Below are positions 54,703 through 64,000 of a DNA stretch of 64,000 bases, one piece after another (the stretch's first letter is position 1; each line of letters opens with the position of its first letter). Source of the DNA: Platanthera guangdongensis (lineage: Eukaryota > Streptophyta > Magnoliopsida > Asparagales > Orchidaceae); contig CM077163.1 of NCBI GenBank assembly GCA_039583875.1, forward strand, positions 228,958,646-229,022,645, in the 5' to 3' direction. The notes below the pieces were generated by a model that ran no database searches, was not told the origin of the DNA, and saw only the letters and a program-made list of their open reading frames with translations. The position numbers and the translations under genes are program-made.

Positions 54703-56917
54703 ATGGCTTCCGATGCATCCGCTGCTACTTCTGCTCCGCCAGCCCGTGTGACTGCTTCGGCTTCCAAACTCTGTGATGAGATACAGATTACTACCATTTC
54801 TCTGACTGGGAAACAAAACTTCGTTAAATGAGTTCACTTTGTTCGTCGTGTTCTGCAGACAAAGGGTCTTCTTCACCACTTGACCCGAGCTATCCCCGAT
54901 GCTCCCTCTGATGACTGGCTTCGCGATGATGGTCGGGTCCAGTCCTGGCTCCTAAACTCTATGAACACTTTGCCCTACAGGATGACCATGTATCATGACA
55001 CGGCCAAGACCATGTGGGAGGAGCTCCACTCTTTTTACTCTGGGCACAATGGTCTTCAACACACATATGATATTCTCTCCGACCTTCAGAACCTTGCTCC
55101 TGGTGCTCCCGACGATATGATCTCTTTCGTTGCCCAGGTCAAGACCCTGGCCGAAGCTTGGATTCAACATCAGCCTTCAACTACTGTTCTAGCTACTCAA
55201 CGGGCCCAGAAAGAGGCTGTCACCATCGCGATGATGATGTCCTGTGTTCCTCCCCACCTGCATAGTGTTCGGGCCCAGATCCTCTGTTCCACGACGACTC
55301 CTTCGTTGTCTGATGTCTGCTCAATGCTGCTTAAAGTTACACCTACTGAGGCTCCTCCCGGATTTGCTCCGGCTCTTCTTCAACAGCCTCTCCTTCCGAC
55401 CCCTCCTCCTGCTCGTGGATCTTCCACCCGAGGGGGCCGACCTCCGTCTCATGGACGAGGACGTGGTGGTCGTTCTTCTATGAAATGCACACACTGTGGC
55501 CGGATGGTTATCTTGAGGCTACCTGTTACCGCAAGCATGGTTTACCTCCCCACCTTACTGCTACTTCCTCTGTTGCTCCTGCTCCCACTGGGGCTTTGCC
55601 CGGGATCCGGTGTCCACTACCCGCCAAGATATAGATGAGCTCCACACCTAACTCCACCAGCTACAGGGTGGCCTCGGCCGCTCCTCCGGCTCGGTTGCGT
55701 CTTTCTCTGCGTAAGGTATAACTTGTCTCTCTCATAGCCCCCACTGGATCGTCGATTCCGGCGCTACTTACCATATTACCTCCCAGAAGCCCTCCCAATA
55801 CCTCCAGACGGCTCATCCTCTGTGTATCACTGTGGCCAATGGTGACAGCCTACCGGTCTCTGGCGTCGCTGCTCTCCAGCTTACTCCGGCCCTTTATCTT
55901 TCCTCGGTTCTTCATGTTCCGGGGTCTTCTTTCAATTTACTTTTTGTTAGTCGCATGACGCACGACCTTGATTGTTGCATAACCTTTTCTCCTTCTTCTT
56001 TTCTTATGCAGGATCGCCGCACCCGAAGTATCATTGGTAAGGGGCAACTGTTGAATGAGCTGTACATCTTGGAAATTTCACCCACTCTTCTCTCCGCCGT
56101 CTCCATCGTTGATTGACATCGCCGCCTTGGGCATGCTCCCCTTCCGATTCTCAAGCGGGCTCTTCCTGATGTTCCTTTACGAGAGTTCTCTTATGAATCT
56201 TGTATCTACGGCAAACTGCATCGTTCTTCCTTCCCCCATGCTTGTACCAGGAGTAGTACTCTTTTATCTTTAGTTCATTCTGATGTATGAGGTCCTTATA
56301 AAATCTCCAGTATCTTTGAATTTTTCTATTTTGTCACCTTTATTGATGATTCCTCGTGTATTACGTGACAGTATTTACTGCATGATCGTACTGAACTTAC
56401 CTTTGTGTTTCGTGTTTTTTTAACTGAGATGCGTACGCAGTTCGCCACCCCCCTCAAAGTCATCCGCACTGATAATGCTCGCGAGTATACTGGTCGCACC
56501 ACCAATCGCTGCACCGAATTTGGCGTCATCCATCAAACTTCGTGTGGGTATACCCCTCAGCAAAATGGGGTGGCCGAACGGAAGAATCGTCATCTTCGCG
56601 ATGTTGCTCGATCCCTTATGTTTCAAATGCAGGTTCCGATCGAATATTGGAATTTTTCCGTCTCCATAGCCTGTCATCTCATCAACCACCTATTCTCGTC
56701 TGTGCTTGACTTTGCCTCACCTATCCAACTCCTCTATCCTTCCACCAACCCCACCTCTCACCCCGCGGGTCTTCGAGTGTGTTTGTTATGTTCACCTTCT
56801 TGGTCCCCCTTCCGACAAACTTGCTTCTCGGGCGGTCAAATATATGTTTGTTGGCTACTCCCGTACTCAAAAGGGGTATGTTTGTTACTCTCCTTCTGAT
56901 GACAAGCTGGTCGTCTC
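54703..56917 (+). pseudogene. gag-pol: copia gag-protease-integrase, first copy
   Basis: Gag from ATG 54703 (MASDASAATSAPP...), retro-gag core ([33 protein letters not shown]), zinc knuckle disrupted by a 1-nt loss (CTHCGRMVI). Protease WIVDSGATYH (near 55750, Asp kept), integrase HSDV, RTDNAREY and [10 protein letters not shown] (D, D, E kept). Stops at 54829, 56114, 56288 and 56366, all TGA in place of expected Trp. It breaks off after DDKLVVST and joins the second gag copy. Confidence 0.85.
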
Positions 56918-59040
56918 TACTGGGAAACGACACTTCGTTGAATGAGTTCACTCTGTTCGTCGTGTTCTGCAGACAAAGGGTCTTCTTCACCACTTGACCC
57001 GAGCTATCCCCGATGCTCCCTCTGATGACTGGCTTCGCGATGATGGTCGGGTCCAGTCCTGGCTCCTAAACTCTATGGACACTTTGCCCTACAGGATGAC
57101 CATGTATCATGACACGGCCAAGACCATGTGGGAGGAGCTCCACTCTTTTTACTCTGGGCACAATGGTCTTCAACACACATATGATATTCTCTCCGACCTT
57201 CAGAACCTTGCTCCTGGTGCTCCCGACGATATGATCTCTTTCGTTGCCCAGGTCAAGACCCTGGCCGAGGCTTGGATTCAACATCAGCCTTCAACTACTG
57301 TTCTAGCTACTCAACGGGCCCAGAAATAGGTTGTCACCATCGCGATGATGATGTCCCGTGTTCCTCCCCACCTGCATAGTGTTCGGTCCCAGATCCTCTG
57401 TTCCACGACGACTCCTTCGTTGTCTGATGTCTGCTCAATGCTGCTTAAAGTTACACCTCCTACTGAGGCTCCTCCCGGATTTACTCCGGCTCTTCTTCAA
57501 CAGCCTCTCCTTCCGACCCCTCCTCCTGCTCGTGGATCTTCCACCCGAGGGGGCCGACCTCCGTCTCATGGACGAGGACGTGGTGGTCGTTCTTCTATGA
57601 AATGCACACACTGTGGCCGAGATGGTTATCTTGAGGCTACCTGTTACCGCAAGCATGGTTTACCTCCCCACCTTACTGCTACTTCCTCTGTTGCTCCTGC
57701 TCCCACTGGGGCTTTGCCCGGGATCCGGTGTCCACTACCCGCCATGATATAGATGAGCTCCACACCTAACTCCACCAGCTACAGGGTGGCCTCGGCCGCT
57801 CCTCCGGCTCGGTTGCGTCTTTCTCTGCGTAAGGTATAACTTGTATCTCTCATAGCCCCCACTGGATCGTCGATTCCGGCGCTACTTACCATATTACCTC
57901 CCAGAAGCCCTCCCAATACCTCCAGACGGCTCATCCTCCGTGTATCACTGTGGCCAATGGTGACAGCCTACCGGTCTCTGGCGTCGCTGCTCTCCAGCTT
58001 ACTCCGGCCCTTTATCTTTCCTCAGTTCTTCATGTTCCGGGGTCTCCTTTCAATTTACTTTTTGTTAGTCGCGTGACGCACGACCTTGATTGTTGCATAA
58101 CCTTTTCTCCTTCTTCTTTTCTTATGCAGGATCGCCGCACCCGAAGTATCATTGGTAAGGGGCAGCTGTTGAATGAGCTGTACATCTTGGAAATCTCACC
58201 CACTCTTCTCTCCGCCGTCTCCACCGTTGATTGACATCGCCGCCTTGGGCATGCTCCCCTTCCGATTCTCAAGCGGGCTCTTCCTGATGTTCCTTTACGA
58301 GAGTTCTCTTATGAATCTTGTATCTACGGCAAACTGCATCGTTCTTCCTTCCCCCATGCTTGTACCAGGAGTAGTACTCATTTATCTTTAGTTCATTCTG
58401 ATGTATGAGGTCCTTATAAAATCTCCAGTATCTTTGAATTTTTCTATTTTGTCACCTTTATTGATGATTCCTCGTGTATTACGTGACTGTATTTACTGCA
58501 TGATCGTACTGAACTTACCTTTGTGTTTCGTGTTTTTTTAACTGAGATGCGTACGCAGTTCGCCACCCCCCTCAAAGTCATCCACACTGATAATGCTCGC
58601 GAGTATACTGGTCACACCTTCACCAATCGCTGCACCGAATTTGGCGTCATCCATCAAACTTCGTGTGGGTATACCCCTCAGCAAAATGGGGTGGCCGAAC
58701 GGAAGAATTGCCATCTTCTCGATGTTGCTCGATCCCTTATGTTTCAAATGCAGGTTCCGATCGAATATTGGAATTTTTCCGTCTCCATAGCCTGTCATCT
58801 CATCAACCACCTATTCTCGTCTGTGCTTGACTTTGCCTCACATATCCAACTCCTCTATCCTTCCACCAACCCCACCTCTCACCCCGCGGGTCTTCGAGTG
58901 TGTTTGTTATGTTCACCTTCTTGGTCCCCCTTCCGACAAACTTGCTTCTCGGGCGGTCAAATATATGTTTGTTGGCTACTCCCGTACTCAAAAGGGGTAT
59001 GTTTGTTACTCTCCTTCTGATGACAAGTTGGTCGTCTCGG
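56918..59040 (+). pseudogene. gag-pol: copia gag-protease-integrase, second copy
   Basis: It lacks the first about 35 gag codons and starts at GKRHFVE, the counterpart of GKQNFVK in copy 1. It shares with copy 1 the TGA stops at Trp sites (56943, 58232, 58406, 58484) and has an extra TAG at 57327. Its knuckle is frame-intact, CTHCGRDGYLEATC, but has Tyr for the zinc-binding His. Integrase D, D, E are kept. From about 59037 it continues into the normal pol downstream part, so this copy is the one collinear with RT. Confidence 0.85.
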
Positions 59041-60930
59041 CGGATGTCACCTTCTGCGAAGACCAGCCCTTCCACTTACCTTTCCCCACCCCGTCTTCCT
59101 CTCCTCCTCTTCCCCGACCCGTCGTACCAGTCACGCCCTCTTCTCTGCCATCTCCTTCCTCCTCTCTCCCTGCCCCCTCGGGTTCCTCCGCCCCTTGTCC
59201 GTGTCTACACTCGTCGTCGCTCCAAGGATGGTTCCCTGCACCAGCTCCCTGCTCCCAGCGACACCCCGACAACGGTAGATCTAGCACCTGTCTCTACAGC
59301 TCATTCCTTGGCCAACTACGTTTCTCTCCATCGGCTGACTCCACTTCTCTACGCCTTTGCCACCTCTTTTTCCTCTATTTCTATTCCAACCACTGTGCAG
59401 GAGGCGCTTCAACACTCGGGGTGGCGAGCGGCCATGGACGATGAAATGCGGGCTCTCTGGGCTAAGCAAACTTGGGATCTGGTTCCTCTTCCTGCAGACC
59501 ATCACTATGTTAGCTGCAAGTGAGTCTTTGTTGTTAAACATGCGGCGGATGGCACCGTGGAGCGTCTCAAGGCCCGCCTCGTGGCCCGGGGTTTTATTCA
59601 GCAACATGGCCTGGATTATGAGGAAACCTTCTCTCCGGTAGCCAAATTGAACACGGTCCGCGTTCTTCTCTCTTTGGTTGTTCATCGACATTGGCCTCTT
59701 TATCAGCTGAATGTTAAGAATGCCTTCCTCAACGACGATCTGCATGAGACTGTTTATATGCACCAACCTCCCGGGTTTGAGACCACGGGGGAGTCTCAGG
59801 TCTGTCATCTTCAAAAATCTATTTATGGTCTCAAACATTCCCCCCGCGCTTGGTTTGAAAAGTTCAGCATGGTTGTCTATGATATTAGCTTCATTCGGAG
59901 TTCGGCTGACTTTTCTCTCTTCACCCGACACCAGTCAATCGGAACTGTGATCCTACTTGTATATGTTGACGATATCCTCATTACTGACGACAATACTACA
60001 AGAATGCAACATATAAAACAACAGTTAAACTCCGCCTTTAGACCAAAGATCTTGGCTACCTTCGGTATTTTCTTGGGCTTGAGGTTGCTCGACGCCCTGA
60101 TGGTCTTGTGTTATCCCAAAGGAAGTATTGTTTGGACCTCTTTCATGATGCCGACAATTCTGGATGCAAACCTGCCGATACTCTTATGGACGACAATCAC
60201 AAGCTCTCCGCCCGCAGCTCTGACTCCGACAAGTTGCTTACAAATCCGGAATACTATAGACGCTTGGTTGGGAAGCTGATCTATCTTACGGTTACTCAAC
60301 CAGACATCTCTTTTGTCGTGGGAGTCGTGAGTCGTTTTATGCATGCTCCCCGGACATCTCACCTACAAGGTGTTGAGCGCATTCTTCGATATCTCAAGAT
60401 CGCTCCAGGACATGGGCTTGCGTACAAGCCATCCACGTCCCTATCTCTTGTCCAAGCCATCCACATCCCTATCTCTTGTCGCATACTCTGACGCTGATTA
60501 TACCGGATCCATTGATGATAGGCGTTCCACAACTGGTTTTTGTTCCTACTTCAGTGAACATCTCATAACTTGGCGTAGCAAGAAACAAACTGTGGTTGCT
60601 CGCTCTTCTGCTGAAGACGAGTACCGGGCTATGGCCGCTGTTGTTTCCGAGTTAACCTTGCTTGAGAGCCTTCTGGGAGACTTAGGTGTTCGTCTCTCAT
60701 CACCGACAACCCTATTTTGTGACTGTGTAGCAGCAATACATATTGCCAAGAATTCGGTCTTTCACGAACGCACAAAGCATATTAAAGTTGACTGTCACTT
60801 TATCCGGGAAAAGGTACAGTCAAAGAAGATAGAGTTGGAGCATGTTCCTGCTACAAACCAAGTTGCTGACATCCCGACTAAAGCTCTCTCCCGGCCGCTA
60901 TACTACCAGTTATTATCCTAGCTTGGTGCC
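59041..60930 (+). pseudogene. pol: copia RT and RNase H
   Basis: Ser/Pro-rich integrase tail to about 59400, then RT: KQTWDLVPLP, a stop TGA at 59521 (Trp of KWVF), [38 protein letters not shown], catalytic LVYVDDILIT near 59960. A frameshift near 60030 leads to [20 protein letters not shown] short duplicated segment (CATCCACGTCCCTATCTCTTG, twice at 60430-60478) sits before RNase H ([48 protein letters not shown]). Confidence 0.85.
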
Positions 60931-60961
60931 TACGACTTGTACGCTCCAGCTTGCGGGGGAG

Positions 60962-61139
60962 TGTTAGAAAAGCCTAATTAAGGGCCCATCTAGGGGCCCA
61001 TTTTTCTCTCTTTTCTCCTTGTATTAATCCCACATCTTGGATTGAGATTTCTCTCCTTCCTCTTTTCCTATATAAATGTATTCATACTTGTAATTATTGA
61101 TTCAAGAAGTATATATATGGTTTGAGGCCTCTCTTTACA
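60962..61139 (+). repeat. 3' LTR of the copia at 53475-61139
   Basis: 178 bp, follows the polypurine tract and precedes the target duplication ATGAC. Confidence 0.95.
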
Positions 61140-61218
61140 ATGACTAATGCTACCACCTGGTGGGATTGACTAATGACTATATCAGTAGTTTTTGTGTAAC
61201 AATCCTTGGGATTTGCAG

Positions 61219-61269
61219 GGGGCGCCTGATCACAGAATACATATGAGATTAATTCCAGAATTTTTAGAG
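61219..61269 (+). other. Candidate 3' UTR exon of the SR gene
   Basis: 51 bp between a good acceptor (GGATTTGCAG at 61209-61218) and a donor-like GAG|GTAGGT (61269/61270). It is placed here only because the last coding exon ends in a donor and because this stretch lies outside any recognised element. It would make the last known intron 18 kb. Confidence 0.2.
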
Positions 61270-61761
61270 GTAGGTGCATTAATCCTGTAAGTTTTCAAAA
61301 TTTTAAAGGTAACAATTTGAGTGGTAAACCTCTCTGCATGGTTTTATGATTAATAAAAACAAGCAGCTGTTTTAGTTTATCCTGTAGATTGCTTTCTTTC
61401 TTGATTAATTCTGCTTCATTAAAATTCAGATTTGAAACTTGAGCACCGTTCTTGCAACTTTTATAATTGTATACCGCAGTTTCTCCACCCTACCCTTGAG
61501 GCTTGATTCATCCAAACTTCCACGTTCCCTTCTATTCCACTTCTTATTTCCATTTACTCCCCTCTTTTCTACTTTTTCACCTACCTCATACCTATTTATA
61601 TTGTCATCCCATTAATCATGGCTTCTAGAGGGAGCAACCGGTGCTTGAAAAGCATCAAACTTTATACATTCTCACGTGTCAAAGAAAAATCTTCACAGCT
61701 GCTTTGATTAATTAAAAGCAAACTAGCTGGGCACCCAACTCAATATGAGTAGGATTACTTG
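61270..61761 (+). other. Unassigned AT-rich sequence
   Basis: No coding signal. GATTAATAAAAAC near 61348 contains AATAAA and could be a polyadenylation signal if the SR transcript reaches here. Confidence 0.3.
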
Positions 61762-62484
61762 GGCTCTGTTTGGCGCAGTGGATTTACTGCGGTGGCGTTT
61801 ATTTGAAAACACTATTATTCATTTGGCGCAGCGGATTAGGAAACACAGACCCCTAGAAAACGCAAAATAATTGTGTATGCGTGTCGCTCCTACTAACCTT
61901 CTTTTGTGGAACTTAACTCTCGGATCAAGCGGAACTCCTAGCAGATCGATCGAAACTCCTCTCGACGTTGCCTTAAACTGCAGATCGAGTGGAACTCCTC
62001 TCGCTCGATCACCCTTGCAACGAAGGTTTGATGCCCTAGATCTTCCAACAGTGGCAGAAATTCTCCTCTTCCGAGGTTTAATGCCCTTGATCTTCCAGCC
62101 ATTGCAAATCATGCGTAATTCTTTCGGAACCCAAGCTTCTCTTCCTGCGATCTTCTTGCGCTTCAGTAAGAAATAAACTGTGCAGCGATTTTCCTTGCTT
62201 CCGTTTGGTTATCTGGAGCCTGATCTGATCGAGACAACTTCCCTTCTCATTTATCAGATCAGTTTTCTACCTTCGAAAATATCGCCCTTTGGTTTCCTGT
62301 ACGCATTGTTGCTGATTGCTTTCTGATGGATTTTTGTATGAAATTTTCTATGAAACCGCTACCAAAGTTTTGTGCTCCCAAACAGCGCAATTGCGTTCAT
62401 GGCCGCAATATTCAATCACTGCGTTCCTTAACGCCATTTCCGACCGCTGTGTTTCTAGCTGCAGCCGCCGTGCTAAACAGTGCC
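61762..62484. mobile_element. Tourist-like MITE (about 720 bp)
   Basis: The left end GGCTCTGTTTGGCGCAGTGG and the complement of the right end (GGCACTGTTTAGCACGGCGG) form imperfect terminal repeats of PIF/Harbinger type. CGCAG and GCGG words recur inward on both sides. No transposase; target duplication not clear. Confidence 0.45.
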
Positions 62485-62979
62485 TTAATCAGGCTTCACA
62501 ATCGAGAAGGGAATATGTGGGTATCAGCAGAAAATTATTCCACAAATTTTCTTGTCACAAAGCAATAAATCTATCCATAGAGCCAGCCAAGTCTGTCCCC
62601 TTGATGGACACACAGAGACCACACTCTTTCTATCCATCAGAGAACCAGATAGCCCTTGCTTTACACTTTTGTAATCTCTTGGTGAGACAGGGCAGGACAA
62701 ACAAACCGTCGATCATTTCCTGATAATGCCTCTAAGTTTTTATAAAGACAACATGCTTGTCAATAACGATTAATGAGGATTAAATAATTTAATTTTATGC
62801 CCCATACTCTTGAAATTCCTCCATGAACCAACCCCGCAAGGTCATATTCATTACCTCTTTAGTTCTTTGCATTCACTTCTGGTTTGCATGTTCATCACTC
62901 TGTACTAGCAATTTCATTAACATCTATTCTTGAGATCAGAACTTGTTTCATCTGGACATGTCATGGAGAGGTAAATAAT
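62485..62979. other. Unassigned sequence
   Basis: Contains the end of a chance 135-codon ORF (62316-62723) without recognisable domain. No repeats or signals that I can support. Confidence 0.4.
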
Positions 62980-63096
62980 GGCTCTGTTTGGGCAGACTTA
63001 TTTTCGCCGGTCAAGCGGTTACGACCGCAAAGATCCGTTTCATGCGGTCGTAACCGCTTGACTGGTGAAAATAAGTCCCCCCCCCCAAACGGAGCC
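62980..63096. mobile_element. Second copy of the palindromic Tourist-like MITE
   Basis: GGCTCTGTTTGGGCAGACTT at the left and AAGTC(C)10AAACGGAGCC... at the right, with GGTCAAGCGGTTACGACCGC inside and its complement after the centre: the same structure as 17592-17721 but about 13 bp shorter and less symmetric. No clear 3-bp duplication (AAT against AAA). The C10 run is an expansion of the C6 in the first copy. Confidence 0.8.
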
Positions 63097-63685
63097 AAAG
63101 TCTGTTTGGTCCTTCCCTCGTATACAATTCAGCCAGTGATTTCATTCCTACGATGCTATCAAACCAATCTAATCTTCAAAGATCAAGCACTTGGATTATT
63201 TTTTAATATGTTGGCCTTAAAATTCCATATATGTATAAGAAGTTTAGATAATTGTCTCTAAAATACTTGACAATGGTTAAAATTTTTCTAATTTGACACA
63301 CATTGTTTATGGAACAAGTTATAAAGTCTCTTTGGGTTGTTGTATCTCATCTGCTATATATGAACATATGCTGTCACCGAAAGTTTTGGTTTAGACTTGG
63401 GGGCCGTTTGGCATGGTGATGGAGGGCGTGAACGTGGTGGTTATGAACCTCCATTCGTGAATGCCTGACCACACCAAAGGAACTTCAGCCACTTTTATGT
63501 TCAAAAATATTTTTATTTTCTTGATGGTGGTCTGTTATGTGCCTGGATGGTGGTTCGTCGGATGACAAACAAAGGTGCGGAGGAGGTGGAGATACAAGGG
63601 TTGCTAGCCCTAGAAATGGTGGAGGTGACAGAGTTGTTGAAACCTTAGAAGGGAGGGGGTGAGAAGGGAAGAGCTTGAGGGAGAG
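63097..63685. other. Unassigned sequence before a copia LTR
   Basis: GGGGGCCGTTTGGCATGG near 63399 looks like another MITE end, but no matching opposite end was found. The purine-rich region 63540-63680 shows no gene. Confidence 0.35.
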
Positions 63686-64000
63686 TGTTAAAGATAAGAT
63701 AAATTAGCCCATTAGGGAGACCCATGTGTATTGGCCCATGTGTCTTGTCCCATATATAATTCCTTTAGTCCCACTTTGTATATGTAGCAGTCTCTCCCTT
63801 TTTCTACCTCTATATAAGTGTATGCAATCCTATTTTTGAGAATACTACAATTAAGGGTGATTTTCTCTCTCCCGTTTTTTCTCCTTCTACATGGTATCAG
63901 AGGAACTCATCCCCTCCTGCAGTCTCCGGATTCTATCCGCCTCCTACTCGCCAGCGGCCTGCCTCATCCTACCCGCTCCTCTCTCTAGCCGCTTAACTGT
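63686..64000 (+). mobile_element. 5' end of a further Ty1/copia element
   Basis: A 206-bp LTR (63686-63891) starts TGTTAAAGATAAG, contains TATATAAGTG near 63812 and ends CTTCTACA. The PBS TGGTATCAGAGG follows at 63892. The leader then shows CT-rich CTAGCCGC words like the leader of 53475-61139, suggesting a related family. The rest lies outside the window. Confidence 0.75.

Larger units (their letters stand above)
53475..61139 (+). mobile_element. Ty1/copia retrotransposon with 2.1-kb internal duplication
   Basis: LTRs 53475-53655 and 60962-61139, about 180 bp, start TGTTAGAAAAGCC and end CTTTACA. A perfect 5-bp duplication ATGAC lies at 53470-53474 and 61140-61144. The PBS TGGTATTAGAG follows the 5' LTR; the polypurine tract TGCGGGGGAG precedes the 3' LTR. 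A 1-kb CT-rich leader with tandem repeats leads to gag at 54703. Gag-protease-integrase is present twice in tandem, RT-RNase H once. It is related to the element at 18040-24591 (same gag, RNase H and polypurine tract). Confidence 0.95.

Noticed and set aside
62316..62723. 135-codon plus-strand ORF
   Set aside because: Overlaps the right end of a MITE; no domain and no supporting signals.

Overview
The window is nuclear DNA of a flowering plant. It carries an intron-rich SR splicing-factor gene of the SF2/ASF (SR30/SR34) type, a broken 11S seed-storage globulin, and a dense layering of plant-type transposable elements (Ty1/copia, Ty3/gypsy, RTE-clade LINEs, hAT and Tourist-like MITEs, foldback elements). 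The very long transposon-filled introns suggest a medium or large genome. The sequence alone does not place the species. No prokaryotic genes, CRISPR array, tRNA or rRNA gene was seen.

Host gene. A plus-strand SR protein gene has a 5' UTR exon ending at 5939, the start codon at 7338 and the stop at 43215-43217. Eleven coding exons total 750 bp (249 aa), all in phase with GT/AG borders. The protein has RRM1 (exons 1-4), a pseudo-RRM2 with the SWQDLK signature (exons 5-8) and a short RS tail. Three introns are swollen by transposons: 7425-12563 (5.1 kb), 14486-33685 (19.2 kb) and 34513-43189 (8.7 kb). A possible 3' UTR exon lies at 61219-61269.

Layout. 1-1864: end of a Ty3/gypsy element, possibly Tat-like with an antisense ORF, inserted in a Tork-type copia (1865-4644). 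4645-5010: fragment of another LTR element. 5222-5697: foldback element just upstream of the SR gene. 7825-12209: minus-strand copia with 75-bp LTRs. 13255-14400: minus-strand RTE LINE filling an intron. 15757-25184: plus-strand RTE LINE carrying a palindromic Tourist MITE (17592-17721) and a minus-strand copia (18040-24591), which itself carries a hAT MITE (23418-23831). 25311-26087: hAT relic with a BED finger. 28640-30418: short LTR element. About 35400-43145: decayed RTE LINE containing foldback MITEs and a gypsy-like element without reverse transcriptase (36877-42211). 43640-46150: gypsy remnant. 46560-48660: decayed RTE LINE with a foldback (47178-47634). 48716-49666: hAT element with 8-bp target duplication. 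52590-53261: 11S globulin pseudogene, minus strand. 53475-61139: plus-strand copia with a 2.1-kb internal duplication. 61762-62484 and 62980-63096: MITEs. 63686-64000: start of a further copia element.

Function. The only probably functional protein gene is the SR factor. No transposon pol reads through intact; their stops and frameshifts are described under each entry. I found no undescribed multi-gene system. The novelty is in the architecture: four-level nesting inside a constitutive-type splicing gene, element-internal tandem duplications, long G/C homopolymers within gag frames, and a retroelement lacking RT that keeps a 201-codon ORF.
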